Shown here piece after piece: positions 32,557 through 41,700 of a stretch of DNA of 64,000 nucleotides. Both the position numbers and the translations under genes were made by a program. The DNA lies in the NCBI GenBank assembly GCA_049513975.1, contig JBEKVM010000001.1, positions 1 to 64,000 on the forward strand, in the 5' to 3' direction. This DNA is from JBEKOF01 sp049513975 (GTDB lineage Bacteria > Verrucomicrobiota > Verrucomicrobiia > Limisphaerales > Palsa-1400). The stretch's first letter is position 1. Every line of letters starts with the position of its first letter. Below the pieces are notes generated by a model. The model saw only the letters and a program-made list of their open reading frames with translations. It did no database searches and was not told the origin of the DNA.

Positions 32557-32578
32557 CTGCCCGAGGGGATCTATCAAA

Positions 32579-32660
32579 GGGTTCAAACCATAACTTTGCC
32601 CAAATTGGACTTGAATCATGGCCGTCTTTGAGGAGGATGGGACGATGCTGTTTTTTGACC
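32579..32660 (+). repeat. P8 palindrome, copy 5 (right arm degraded)
   Basis: Left arm GTTCAAACCATAACTTTGCC and core intact. The right arm has decayed to GGGACGATGCTGTTTTTTGA. Confidence 0.8.
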
Positions 32661-32694
32661 GCCTTGCCTGCAAGGCCAGGCGTCGGTCATGGAT

Positions 32695-32785
32695 GGTAGG
32701 GCGCGCAGTCCTCTGCGCGCCGCACGACGGTAGTGCGACGTTGATTCCAAAGTCCGACGGCGGGCAGCGGAGTGCCCGCCCTACC
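32695..32785. repeat. GTAG-type REPIN
   Basis: Ends GGTAGGGCG and CGCCCTACC. The left hairpin is GCGCGCAG/CTGCGCGC with loop TCCT (32701-32720); the right end holds GGGCAGCGGAGTGCCC. It separates P8 copies 5 and 6. Confidence 0.82.
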
Positions 32786-32841
32786 TTTCCCCGCCCACTC
32801 ATTTTTGTTGAATTTTGGGCGGTGTCTTAATTGGTCCAAGT

Positions 32842-32924
32842 GGTCAAACCATAACTTTGCCCAAATTGGACTTGAATCATGGCCGTCTTTGAGGAGGATG
32901 GGACACAGTTATCGGTTGACCCCC
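32842..32924 (+). repeat. P8 palindrome, copy 6
   Basis: Left arm GGTCAAACCATAACTTTGCC, right arm GGGACACAGTTATCGGTTGA. Confidence 0.85.
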
Positions 32925-32929
32925 TTCAG

Positions 32930-33290
32930 GAGCCCCCGCCGACCACACAGCGAGATGGAGCCGTTGCGGTTTGAAGCGCTTGAAACCAAGACTGACCGGC
33001 GAGGGCGTGCTGCCCGAATCGAAAGCTGGAGAAAAGCATTGCCGGACGGGTCCGATGTCTGCATGAGTTTGTGAACAGAAGCAGGTTTGGATAATGCTGC
33101 GACCGAGGACGGTCGCACTCCGCGAACACAGGCACTTCGCTGTCCGCTCGCCGGCCTAATCGGCCAAAATCAGCAAACGGATTTTTAACAGGAGCGCGCA
33201 GAGGAAACAGAGGTTTTCTTTTTTCGTTCTCCGTTTTCTCCGTTGTCTCCTGTTCAATATTCCTGCGTTAAAGCTCCGCGTTGGATTTAA
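32930..33290 (+). repeat. M2 block with internal deletion
   Basis: Matches 30645-31077, but the part between two GAGGGCG/TAGGGCG words is missing (junction near 33005), which removes the GGGAG two-hairpin REP. The hairpin GCGACCG/CGGTCGC with loop AGGA lies at 33099-33116. Confidence 0.8.
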
Positions 33291-33410
33291 TTGGCAAGAG
33301 CTACTGATTGAGCCGTTCGAGGAAAAAGGACTTGCAAATCTGTGGAGCAGGAAGAAAATCACGAAAAAGGCCCACGCAGTTCGCGGGCGAGAATCAAACT
33401 GGGAAATCCC
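33291..33410 (+). repeat. L leader block, copy 2
   Basis: Same words as copy 1 (GGCAAGAGCTACTGATTGAG, CTTGCAAATCTGTGGAGCAG, AAATCACGAAAAAGGCCCAC). It ends 10 bp before the ATG of the FG-GAP gene. Confidence 0.82.
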
Positions 33411-33420
33411 AGAAAAACCT

Positions 33421-35601
33421 ATGTCACACAAACTTTTCGAGGCGCTCTTGGCCCTGGCGGTGGGACTATTGATTTCGGTCAGCACGTTTCGCGCCGCCGC
33501 TCAGGCGCCCTTCACCAACCAGCCGGTCCCCGCGTTTCTCCAAGTGCCCGTTGCGTTCGGGAGCGCGGCGTGGGGTGATTACGACAACGATGGCAGGCTC
33601 GACTTGCTTCTTATCGGCACGACGAATGTGGCCGTCCCGGTCGGACAGCTTGAGTATGGGTTGGTGCAGTTGTGGCACAACGATGGCAACGGCCAGTTCC
33701 ATTTGGTCTCCATCCCCGCGCCCGGAGTGCTGGCAGGCACGGTGGCGTGGGTGGATTACGACAACGACGGATACCTGGATTTCATGATAGCGGGTGAGCC
33801 TGACGATGGCTCTTCGCCCGTGGTCCTGTTGTACCACAATCAACACGATGGCACATTCACGAATGTGCCGATTCCGGGCCTGGTTTCCTCCATATTGACC
33901 GGCCAGTACTGGGGAACACCGTTGTTTTCGTGGGGGGATTATGATCACGACGGGCGGCCGGACCTTGCGATTATATCTTCCAGTACCAACTCGTATCCCG
34001 GGCTCGTGCAGGTGTGGCATAACGATGGCGGCGGCGCTTTTTCCCAGGTTCCGCTATCATTGACAATCCCAAACGGCTCGACCGTGCAATGGGCAGACAT
34101 GGATGGCGACGGCTGGATTGACCTGGTTGTTGCCGGCGCCAGCACGAATGGCGGAAGCGTGTTTCCAGTGGAGATATTCCACAACAATTTCACCAACAAT
34201 GCCTACCCGCTATTCACGCCGGTGACGTCAATTCTTCTTGGCCCAAACGCTTCGGCTGCCAAGACATTCAGTCTGGCCATTGCGGACTACAATAACGACG
34301 GGCTTCTGGATCTGGTGGCGGGGATTGGTCTCCAGTCCGGCGGCAACGCCAGCGCGAGTCTCGAATTCAACGTTGGCGCCAACCAATATACCAACAACGG
34401 AACGATGATCCCCGGCTCTTTAGGCAAGGTTTTTTTTGCGGTTGGCGATTACGACAATGATGGGCTTCCTGACCTCGCGGAAATGGACTTCAGTTCCGGC
34501 GGTTTCGCAGGATTACTGCTCAATAACGGTGACGACAGCTTCAGCACGAACGGGCTTGCGGGTCTGCCGGCAGGGAGCGACCCATTCGTGACTTTTGCAG
34601 ATTACGACAATGACGGGCGGTTGGACCTGTTTACCATGTCAGGCGCCAGTCCACTGCAGCTTTGGCACAATCAGACGCCAGTGACCAACACGCCGCCAAC
34701 GGCGCCGACCGGGCTGTATGCGATTCCGTTCACGAATGGCGCGCAGCTTTCGTGGAATCCGGCCACGGACGCGCAGACGCCTTCTCCAGGGCTGAGCTAC
34801 AACTTGCGCGTTGGCACTGTTCCCGGCACGGACAATTACATCGCAGCCGAGGCGGACCTGTCCACCGGCTGGCGGCGCGTCGTGCAACGGGGAGCGATCC
34901 AGGGGACGAACTACGAGCTGACGCAGATGCCACCCGGAATTTATTACTGGAGCGTGCAAGCGATGGATGCCGCTTTCGCCGGCGGAGCTTTTGCGGCGGA
35001 AGGCACGTTCGCCATTCCTGGACTTGCGATCACGCCGGCCTACAGCGATAACATCACCGCCACTTCAGCGGTCCTGTATTGCTCTGTCAGCAGCGGAGGG
35101 ACGACCGCGACCGGGTATTTCCAGTGGGGCTTGACCACTTCTTACGGGAACACGACGGCGGCACAGTCGCTGGGATCGAGCATCGGCACGGCGCCGTTTC
35201 ATCAGGGCATTACCGGATTGCAACCGGCGACCTATTATCACTTCCGGGGGGTTGTTACCAACGGCGCGACGAGCGTTTATAGTCCTGATACCGTTCTTTA
35301 CACGGACCCTACGATACTCATTGGCGATTTGACCGGGAGCGGGCAAATTAGCGGCAGCGAAGCCGGAATGGTGCTGTCGAATTACTTTGTTTCCAGCGGC
35401 CTTGTGCTGACAAACCCCGCGTCGCTGGGCGGCGGAAACTTCCAGTTTGGCCTTGGCGCGATATCGGGGTGGAGCTTCAACGTGCAGGCCAGTTCGGATC
35501 TGACGACGTGGAGCAACCTGCCAACGAGCGCGACGCCGTTCTACGAGTTTTTCGACCCGGAGGCAACCAATTCGCCGTACCGCTTTTATCGGGTGCGCTG
35601 A
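33421..35601 (+). CDS. secreted FG-GAP/VCBS repeat protein with fibronectin-like tail
   Basis: A 726-aa protein with a signal peptide (LLALAVGLLISVSTFRAAAQ). Residues ~45-410 contain FG-GAP-type units with calcium-binding loops: WGDYDNDGRLDLLLIG, WVDYDNDGYLDFMIAG, WGDYDHDGRPDLAIIS, WADMDGDGWIDLVVAG, IADYNNDGLLDLVAG, VGDYDNDGLPDLAEM and FADYDNDGRLDLF, consistent with a seven-bladed propeller. It is followed by fibronectin III-like segments (PTAPTGLYAIPFTNGAQLSW, YYWSVQAMDAAFAGG; ITATSAVLYCSVSSGGT) and the terminal module YEFFDPEATNSPYRFYRVR. Probably an extracellular adhesion or binding protein. No sorting signal is evident. Confidence 0.88.
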   Translation: MSHKLFEALLALAVGLLISVSTFRAAAQAPFTNQPVPAFLQVPVAFGSAAWGDYDNDGRLDLLLIGTTNVAVPVGQLEYGLVQLWHNDGNGQFHLVSIPAPGVLAGTVAWVDYDNDGYLDFMIAGEPDDGSSPVVLLYHNQHDGTFTNVPIPGLVSSILTGQYWGTPLFSWGDYDHDGRPDLAIISSSTNSYPGLVQVWHNDGGGAFSQVPLSLTIPNGSTVQWADMDGDGWIDLVVAGASTNGGSVFPVEIFHNNFTNNAYPLFTPVTSILLGPNASAAKTFSLAIADYNNDGLLDLVAGIGLQSGGNASASLEFNVGANQYTNNGTMIPGSLGKVFFAVGDYDNDGLPDLAEMDFSSGGFAGLLLNNGDDSFSTNGLAGLPAGSDPFVTFADYDNDGRLDLFTMSGASPLQLWHNQTPVTNTPPTAPTGLYAIPFTNGAQLSWNPATDAQTPSPGLSYNLRVGTVPGTDNYIAAEADLSTGWRRVVQRGAIQGTNYELTQMPPGIYYWSVQAMDAAFAGGAFAAEGTFAIPGLAITPAYSDNITATSAVLYCSVSSGGTTATGYFQWGLTTSYGNTTAAQSLGSSIGTAPFHQGITGLQPATYYHFRGVVTNGATSVYSPDTVLYTDPTILIGDLTGSGQISGSEAGMVLSNYFVSSGLVLTNPASLGGGNFQFGLGAISGWSFNVQASSDLTTWSNLPTSATPFYEFFDPEATNSPYRFYRVR

Positions 35602-35699
35602 GTGCAGCAGGAGTGGCGCGGCGCGAGGACTTGGAGAGTTTGTCAGCAATTGTTGGCCAGTCGCAATGCCGTTGAATATTTCGAACTGAGTTCGTCAAC

Positions 35700-35783
35700 G
35701 GGGTCAAACTAAAACTTTGCCCAAATTGGACTTGAATCATGGCCGTCTTTGAGGAGGATGGGAAAAAGTTATGGTTTGACCCC
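35700..35783 (+). repeat. P8 palindrome, copy 7
   Basis: Left arm GGGTCAAACTAAAACTTTGC, right arm GGGAAAAAGTTATGGTTTGA. It is followed directly by the L leader of the next gene. Confidence 0.85.
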
Positions 35784-35799
35784 TACGATGACCCCTACG

Positions 35800-35897
35800 A
35801 CGAGGAAAATGGACTTGCAAGTCTGTGGAGAAGGAGGAGAATCGCGAAAAAGGCCCACCGTGGCCGTGGGCAAGAATCGAAATGGGAAATGTCAAAT
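35800..35897 (+). repeat. L leader block, copy 3
   Basis: CTTGCAAGTCTGTGGAGAAG, GGAGGAGAATCGCGAAAAAG and the hairpin GCCCACCGTGGCCGTGGGC, as in copies 1 and 2. It runs into the RCC1-like coding region. Confidence 0.82.
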
Positions 35898-35904
35898 TGA
35901 CCCC

Positions 35905-37137
35905 TTGCGGCAAAAAATCTTAACGACTTTGGCTGTCGTGCTGGTCGCAGGGCTTGTCGCGGGCATTATTGCGTCGCGGCGGGCTTCCCCAACATTGCCG
36001 GCTCCTCTCCTCCTGCCCATGAGCCTGGGCAGGAGCAATGCGGCGTTGGCGGTTTATCCCGGTGCCACTGGGGCCATGTTTGTCTTGCCCGATGGATCGC
36101 TGTGGCAGTGGGGAACCGGCGTTAAACATCCGGATGGACTTCCAGAACTTTTCGACGATCGGCATCGTTGGGCCAAAGCCTTCAACCGGTCAGGTGGCTG
36201 GCTGGCGCAGGAGACTAATGGCAATGTTTGGGAGCTGCGGCCAGGCCCAAGGCATTTGGTTCCCTTGTCCGTCACAAATCAGGATTGGGTCGAATTGACC
36301 GGAGGGGTGATGTACACTTTAGGGCTGCAAAGGGACGGAACCATTCTGGGTTGGGAGTTGAATTCTGGCCCGGCGGGCAAAACTAATGCGATCACCGAAG
36401 TGGCAACGAATTTCCTTTGGCGCGGCATTTCCGCGTCTGGACCATTTTGCATTGGCGTGTCGAGCGATGGAATGCTTTGGACTTGGGAACGCCGGGGATT
36501 GTCTCCTTTGACCTTTACACAGCCGCTGCAGGCGACATCGAATACCAATTGGATCGGCGTGGCTGGCGGACAATATGCGTGGTCCAGTTCGGGCGAATTG
36601 TGGGGAGCACCCGTTGCCCGCCTCAATTCTCCAAAAGCGATTCAGGGACGCTTTGCCTTGGGATCCATTGTGCATGAGATTCGTTCTGACGGCAGTCTTT
36701 GGGCGATCGGAGCGCCAGGGCCGCCCACGTCCCGGCCAATGGCCGGCGGAGGCATTTCCACTTCGTTTGGCGTTTCTGGCAGGTCGGTATCTGGCTCTCG
36801 TGCTGCTCTGAATGGGCGTGGCCCAGCGCCTGGTTTTGGCAAATTTCAATGGCGGAGGGTAGGAGAACGGTCGGACTGGGTTTCGATCTGGGGCTCGGAC
36901 GGAACCTATTATGGCCTGACTTCCGATAGCACGGTTTGGGTTTGGGGAGCCGATTGGGGGCAGAAGCCAATTCAAACATCGCAGGACACGCTTGCCCACG
37001 CATGGGATGAGATTCGCGATCATATTCAAGCTTCGCCGGGCGGAGCCGGGCCAATGGCGGGACGAGCAATGATGCTGACTCAGCCATATCAAGACGCACC
37101 TCGCCCGTTAATGCGCTTCAAGCCAGTCAGCAAGTGA
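35905..37137 (+). CDS. membrane-anchored RCC1-repeat protein
   Basis: About 410 aa. One transmembrane segment (KILTTLAVVLVAGLVAGII) is followed by RCC1-like propeller units with the hallmark LPDGSLWQWGTG, TNGNVWELRPG, QRDGTILGWEL, SSDGMLWTWERRG, RSDGSLWAIGAPG and TSDSTVWVWGADWG. A TTG at 35905 is the nearest start to the membrane segment. The frame continues upstream to 35749 through the L leader and P8 copy 7, giving a 52-residue repeat-encoded extension that may or may not be translated. A paralogous gene lies at 50107-51474. The role is unknown; RCC1 propellers bind proteins. Confidence 0.75.
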   Translation: MRQKILTTLAVVLVAGLVAGIIASRRASPTLPAPLLLPMSLGRSNAALAVYPGATGAMFVLPDGSLWQWGTGVKHPDGLPELFDDRHRWAKAFNRSGGWLAQETNGNVWELRPGPRHLVPLSVTNQDWVELTGGVMYTLGLQRDGTILGWELNSGPAGKTNAITEVATNFLWRGISASGPFCIGVSSDGMLWTWERRGLSPLTFTQPLQATSNTNWIGVAGGQYAWSSSGELWGAPVARLNSPKAIQGRFALGSIVHEIRSDGSLWAIGAPGPPTSRPMAGGGISTSFGVSGRSVSGSRAALNGRGPAPGFGKFQWRRVGERSDWVSIWGSDGTYYGLTSDSTVWVWGADWGQKPIQTSQDTLAHAWDEIRDHIQASPGGAGPMAGRAMMLTQPYQDAPRPLMRFKPVSK

Positions 37138-37140
37138 GCG

Positions 37141-37266
37141 TTAACAGCCCGTTAAAAAAGGCCCGGTGAGGCACCGGGCCTACAACAGATGCACGCTTTG
37201 CGAGGGAAATGTAGGCCGCGTGCCCTCACGCGGCGGGAGTGGAGCCTTTTTTTGACGGGCTGTTAA
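37141..37266. mobile_element. 126-bp MITE-like element with REP hairpins
   Basis: Imperfect terminal inverted repeats TTAACAGCCCGTTAAAAAAG (37141-37160) and TTTTTTTGACGGGCTGTTAA (37247-37266). Inside are stem AGGCCCGGTG/CACCGGGCCT with loop AGG, then TACA, and later GTAG followed by GCCGCGTG/CACGCGGC with loop CCCT: two GTAG-type REP hairpins placed head to head. It is 3 bp after the stop of the RCC1 gene and could also end its transcript. Confidence 0.75.
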
Positions 37267-37273
37267 AGTCAAA

Positions 37274-37352
37274 GGGGTCACCATGACTTTGCCCAAATAG
37301 GACTGGAATCATGGCCGTCTTTGAGCCGGATGGGACAAAGCTATAGTTTGAC
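37274..37352 (+). repeat. P8 palindrome, copy 8
   Basis: Left arm GGGGTCACCATGACTTTGCC, right arm GGGACAAAGCTATAGTTTGA. It is the last copy; none was seen beyond 37352. Confidence 0.85.
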
Positions 37353-37418
37353 TTTGAAGTTATACTTTGATGACCCCTTTGACCTTTGACCCCTTTGACG
37401 GGTCCAAAAAGGGAAAGG

Positions 37419-38273
37419 TCAGAGGTTTTGCGCGTAGGCGATGAACTTGCGGTAGCCGGCCAGAATGGACTGCAAGGCGGCCGCAAAAGCATACTCCGTC
37501 AGAAACGCCGGACGGCCTTTGGGCGCCTCCAGGATGATTTCAAACGGGCGCGGCCGGACCACCGGCGGGGCGCTGAGAACGCCGGGGAAGGAATCGCGAA
37601 CGACGGAGTTGCGGGCCGGGAAACCATCAATCAGCCCCCGTTTGTCCAGCGGCAGAAACGCATCCGCCGCCTTGAGCGCCGGCTCGATGAGATTCCTGGC
37701 CAGGGTCGCTCCGTTGACAATGCCGTAGAATCCGTCACTGGTGTCATCCACATGCAAGGATATGATTCCATGAAAGGAATGCGAGACCAGTTCCGCCTGC
37801 AACAAACCCACTTCCGGCTCGCTGGACTTGCTCCAGAATTCACGGTTCAAATCCTTCCCCCGGCGCGACTGGCGGGTGTTGTCCTCGAAGCCGGTCGGAT
37901 TGCAAACCGGATAGATCGTCAGGCAGTAACCCGCGGCCAATTCGGCGTAGGTTTCCAAATACTGTAGAAATCGAACCGCGGCATAGGCCCCTTCCGATTC
38001 ATCCCCGTGAATCGCGGCAAAGATTCCGATCCGAATCGGCGTGTCTCCGCTCTTGGGGCCGATGAACAGATAACGCGGGAGAACATAGCATTCGCCGTCC
38101 ACTTCAAAGCGCGCGTCGCGATTGACGAGGAGGTTTGGCGAATGGGCCGCAAGCTGCTCCAAGGGCGCCAACAAGTCGGCGATGGAGCGCCGGGTCACCT
38201 CTCTAAGTTTTCCAGTCTTTGCCACGGCGGCGGGCCGGACCACACTCAATGAATTGCTCATCATGTTCTTCAT
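37419..38273 (-). CDS. M14-like succinylglutamate desuccinylase/aspartoacylase family protein
   Basis: A 284-aa zinc hydrolase. IHGDESEGAYAAVRF supplies the His and Glu zinc ligands (HxxE), SLHVDDTSDG the third ligand His, DLNREFW the substrate-binding Asn-Arg pair and FEIILEAPKG the catalytic Glu. It fits the M14 AstE/AspA-type deacylase or carboxypeptidase group; the substrate is unknown. No signal peptide, so it is probably cytoplasmic. It is divergent from the DUF4175-like gene with an AT-rich 446-bp region between them. Confidence 0.85.
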   Translation of the reverse strand: MKNMMSNSLSVVRPAAVAKTGKLREVTRRSIADLLAPLEQLAAHSPNLLVNRDARFEVDGECYVLPRYLFIGPKSGDTPIRIGIFAAIHGDESEGAYAAVRFLQYLETYAELAAGYCLTIYPVCNPTGFEDNTRQSRRGKDLNREFWSKSSEPEVGLLQAELVSHSFHGIISLHVDDTSDGFYGIVNGATLARNLIEPALKAADAFLPLDKRGLIDGFPARNSVVRDSFPGVLSAPPVVRPRPFEIILEAPKGRPAFLTEYAFAAALQSILAGYRKFIAYAQNL

Positions 38274-38490
38274 TCAAACGACGTCACAATACAACAAATC
38301 TCTACTATGTCAATAGATTTAGTTATCTTTCTGTCTAAAACATTGTAATATCCTGTACAACAAACATTTACAAATATTAAAATCATATCAAGAATATGAT
38401 TCTGCAATAATTACCGCCATATCAGACAACATTATTAAACCGTCAAAGACCTTCGATGGGGAGCGGCCGCGCCTGGCGGGCAGTGGTCGG
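38274..38490. promoter_or_regulatory. AT-rich region upstream of the M14 gene
   Basis: A stretch much richer in A+T than its surroundings (38274-38450), the likely promoter region for the minus-strand M14 gene. It contains the hairpin AATCATAT/ATATGATT with a 5-nt loop at 38381-38401. No specific operator is recognised. Confidence 0.4.
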
Positions 38491-38625
38491 CTCCTCCGCC
38501 GACCACACAGCCCGATGGAGCCGTTGCGGTTTGAAGCGCTTGAGACCAAGACTGACCGGCGAGGGCGCCGGTCAGCACACGCGAGGGCGCGTATGCTCCC
38601 CGCGCATTCCCCTTCGCAAGAACAG
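38490..38625 (+). repeat. M2 block, 5' part, last copy
   Basis: Shares GCCGACCACACAGC, GCCGTTGCGGTTTGAAGCGC and the GGGAG two-hairpin REP with 30645-30765, then diverges after CCCCTTCGCAAG. Confidence 0.78.
38554..38600 (-). repeat. GGGAG-type two-hairpin REP
   Basis: Same stems as 30695-30742: ATACGCG/CGCGTGT and GACCGGCG/CGCCGGTC, loops CCCT, head GGGAGC on the minus strand. Confidence 0.8.
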
Positions 38626-38719
38626 TGTCGAGCTGCGCCAAATGCCGGTTTTTGTTGAATTTTGCAACTTGAACGTTGGGGTTTACCGTCTAACCTAATG
38701 TGTGCGCCGCGCACGCGTC

Positions 38720-41700
38720 ATGCCGCAAAACGACAATTATACGCTGGTGGATTTGCCCGAGGGCTTGCGCCGGCAGTTTGAAAAAGCCGGGCAACGCCTC
38801 TGGCGCGTGGAAACCACGACGGCGGTGTGCGGGGTCGCGGCCAGCCTCCTCTTTTCCGTGCTGGCCGTTTTTATGTCCGACCGGCTTTGGGCAACCCCGG
38901 TCTGGCTGCGGGTCTTTATTTTCCTGTGCGGCCTGGGCGGCGCCACGGCGGCCATCCTGGCCTGGGCGCGCCATTGGGTTTGGCGCCGGCGCGACATGCG
39001 GGCGCTGGCCACTTTGGTGCAAAAGAAATACCGGCGCCTGGGCGACCGGCTGCTGGGCATCGTGGAGCTGGCCAACGAACAGCAGCATTTGCCTAATTTT
39101 TCCCCCGCCCTCTATCACGCCGCCATCGCCCAAGTGGCGGAGGAGGCCCGAAAATTCGATTTCCAGCAAAGCGTCAATGTGCGCCCCGCCAAAAACATGG
39201 GTTGGACGGCGGCGGGCTTGTCGCTCCTGTTGCTCGCCTCCTCCCTGGCGCTGCCGCAGGCCAGTTGGAACGCCTTTTTGCGCTGGATCGAGCCGGGCGC
39301 AAACGTGCCGCGCTACACCCTGGTCGTGCTGGACGGATTTGCGCAGAAGCTGATCGTGCCGCACGGGGAGCCTTTTGAGGTTTCCGGCACGGTTCGCTAC
39401 CTCTCCTTTTGGAAGCCGTCCCAAGTTTTTGCCTGGTTCGGGCGGCAGCCCAAAACCCAATCCACCGTCCGGTCGGGCACGGTCCGCCTACAGATTGCGG
39501 GACAGGTGGAGAATGGCGTTTTGAAGGTGCGGGTGGGCGACGCCCTGGCGGAGGTGACCATCCTGCCCAACCACCGCCCTTCCTTGCAGCAACTTGCCGC
39601 CTCGATTCACTTGCCCGATTATTTGCGCTATCCCGACCTGTCCGAGGCGGTGCAGAGCGGGACGTTTCGGGCGCTGGAGGGCAGCCGCGTCGGTTTTGTC
39701 GGCACGGTCAGCCGTCCGCTGGCGGCGGCCTCGATGCAAGGCGGCGGCCGGAGTCTGGCGGCGCTGAAAGTGCAAGGCCCGACTTTTTCCAGCCCGCCCG
39801 CCGAAACGGAGGGAGCTGGCGAACTGGTTTTCAATTGGCGCGACCAACTGGGTCTGACCAATGCGGCGCCCTGGCGGCTTTCCTTGCAGCGGCAAAGCGA
39901 CCAGCCGCCGCAGGCCGACCTTCCCGACCTGCCGCGGGCCACGGCCATGCTGGCGACGGACGTGATGCATATTCGCGCCCAGGCCCAGGATGATTTCGGC
40001 GTGCGCGATCTGGGTTTGATCTGGGGGGTTGATTCCGATGGCGGGCAGACGGACCCGATGTCAACGGAGATCAAGGCCGAAATATCTTCCGCCCAGGAGA
40101 AGAGGGTGGAGGAGGTTTTTCTGTGGAGTCCCGCCCTCTATCGCATCCCGGCGGACTCGACCGTGGAATTGCAGGGGTTTGCCCGCGATTATTTTCCCAA
40201 ACGGGAGCGCGCCCGCACCGCCTCTTATTTCATCCGTGTTCTCAGCCCGGAAGCGCACGCCGAAATGTTGCGCCAGAACCTGGAGGCCCTCATGGCCCAG
40301 ATCGAGGACATTACCCGGCTGCAGGAAAAAATCGTGTCGGACACCACCGATGTCAAAGAATCCGCCAAGGACCTGCCCGGCGCGCAACAATCTGCCCGCC
40401 TCACCCAGAGCCATGAAGAGCAACTGCAAAACGCCCGGCGGCTGGACGAATTGAGCCGCCAGGGCGAAAACACCGTGCGCGAAGCCATGAAGAATTCGCT
40501 GATTCCCGAGGACACCATCCGCCAGTGGAGCCAGACGTTGCAACAGTGGGAGAAGTTGTCCGGGGAGAAAATGCCGGAGGCCGCCCGCGCCATGCAGGCC
40601 GCCGCGCAAGATGCCAAGGCCGGGGCACAGTCGCAAAGCACCCCGTCGCAACCGCAGAATTCCCAGTCGCAGCAGCAAAATGCCAAGGCACAGGAGGAGG
40701 ATGCCAAGCGGCTGGAGCAGGAGCTGGCTGACGCCGAGAAACGCGCCGAGGAAGTGCTGGAGGCACTTCGGAAGATGGAGCAAAACGCCAACCAAAACCT
40801 CGATAAGTTGCAGGCCCTCACCCTGGCCCAACGCTTGCGCCGGGTCGGCGACGAGGAACAAGGTTTGGGCGGGCAGTTGACCACCAACCTGGCCGACACC
40901 ATCGGCCTGCCCCCCCAGGAATTGCCGGAAAAATTCAAGCGGCTCAACACCAGCTACGTCAAGCGCCAGGGCGGCGCCCATGACGAATCGGCCGCCTTGC
41001 AGGCTGAAATCAGCCGCTTTTTTGAGCGCACCCAAAAACCCAATTACGGCAAGGTCAGCCAGGACATGAAGGATTCCCACGCCTCGGACGAGTTGGACCG
41101 GATGGGCGGACTGATCCAAAGCAACATCACCATCCAAACCTCGCTGGACCTGACCAACTGGTCCGGACGTTTTCAGAAATGGGCCGAAGACCTCGAACCC
41201 AAAGAGCAAGCCGGCCAGGGCGGCGGCGGTCAAGGCCCGCCCCCGCTGGATCTGACCAAGCAGTTGATCGCCCTGCTGCGCCTCCGGGAAAGGCAATCCA
41301 CCCTGCGCGACCAGACCGGCGTGCTGGAATGGAGCAAAGAGACCACGCCCGATTACAAGGAGCAGGCCGCAGCCCTCGCCACCACCCAGGGAAACTTGGG
41401 CCAGGCCCTGGACCTCATTCACCAGGCCACCCCCGTCCCGGCCTTTGACCCGCCCTTCCATCAGGTCGGCACCGCCATGGAGGAGGCCCAGGCGCTTCTG
41501 GCCAAACCTCAGACCGACGCAGTTACCGACGGCACCGAGGCCAGGTCCGTGGATGCGCTTTCCGATTTGATCAACCTCATCAATGAAGCCGGCCAACGCG
41601 GCCAGCAGCAACAGCAGGAACAGGCCGGCGACGCCAGCGCCGAAGAAATGGCCTTTCTGACCCGCATGATGCGCAGTGGCAACCCGAACGGTCCTCCAGG

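Noticed and set aside
27892..37352. Integron cassette array with attC sites
   Set aside because: The palindromes lack the GTTRRRY/RYYYAAC core boxes and no integron-type integrase with its extra domain is in the window. The cassette-like layout itself is kept as a finding.
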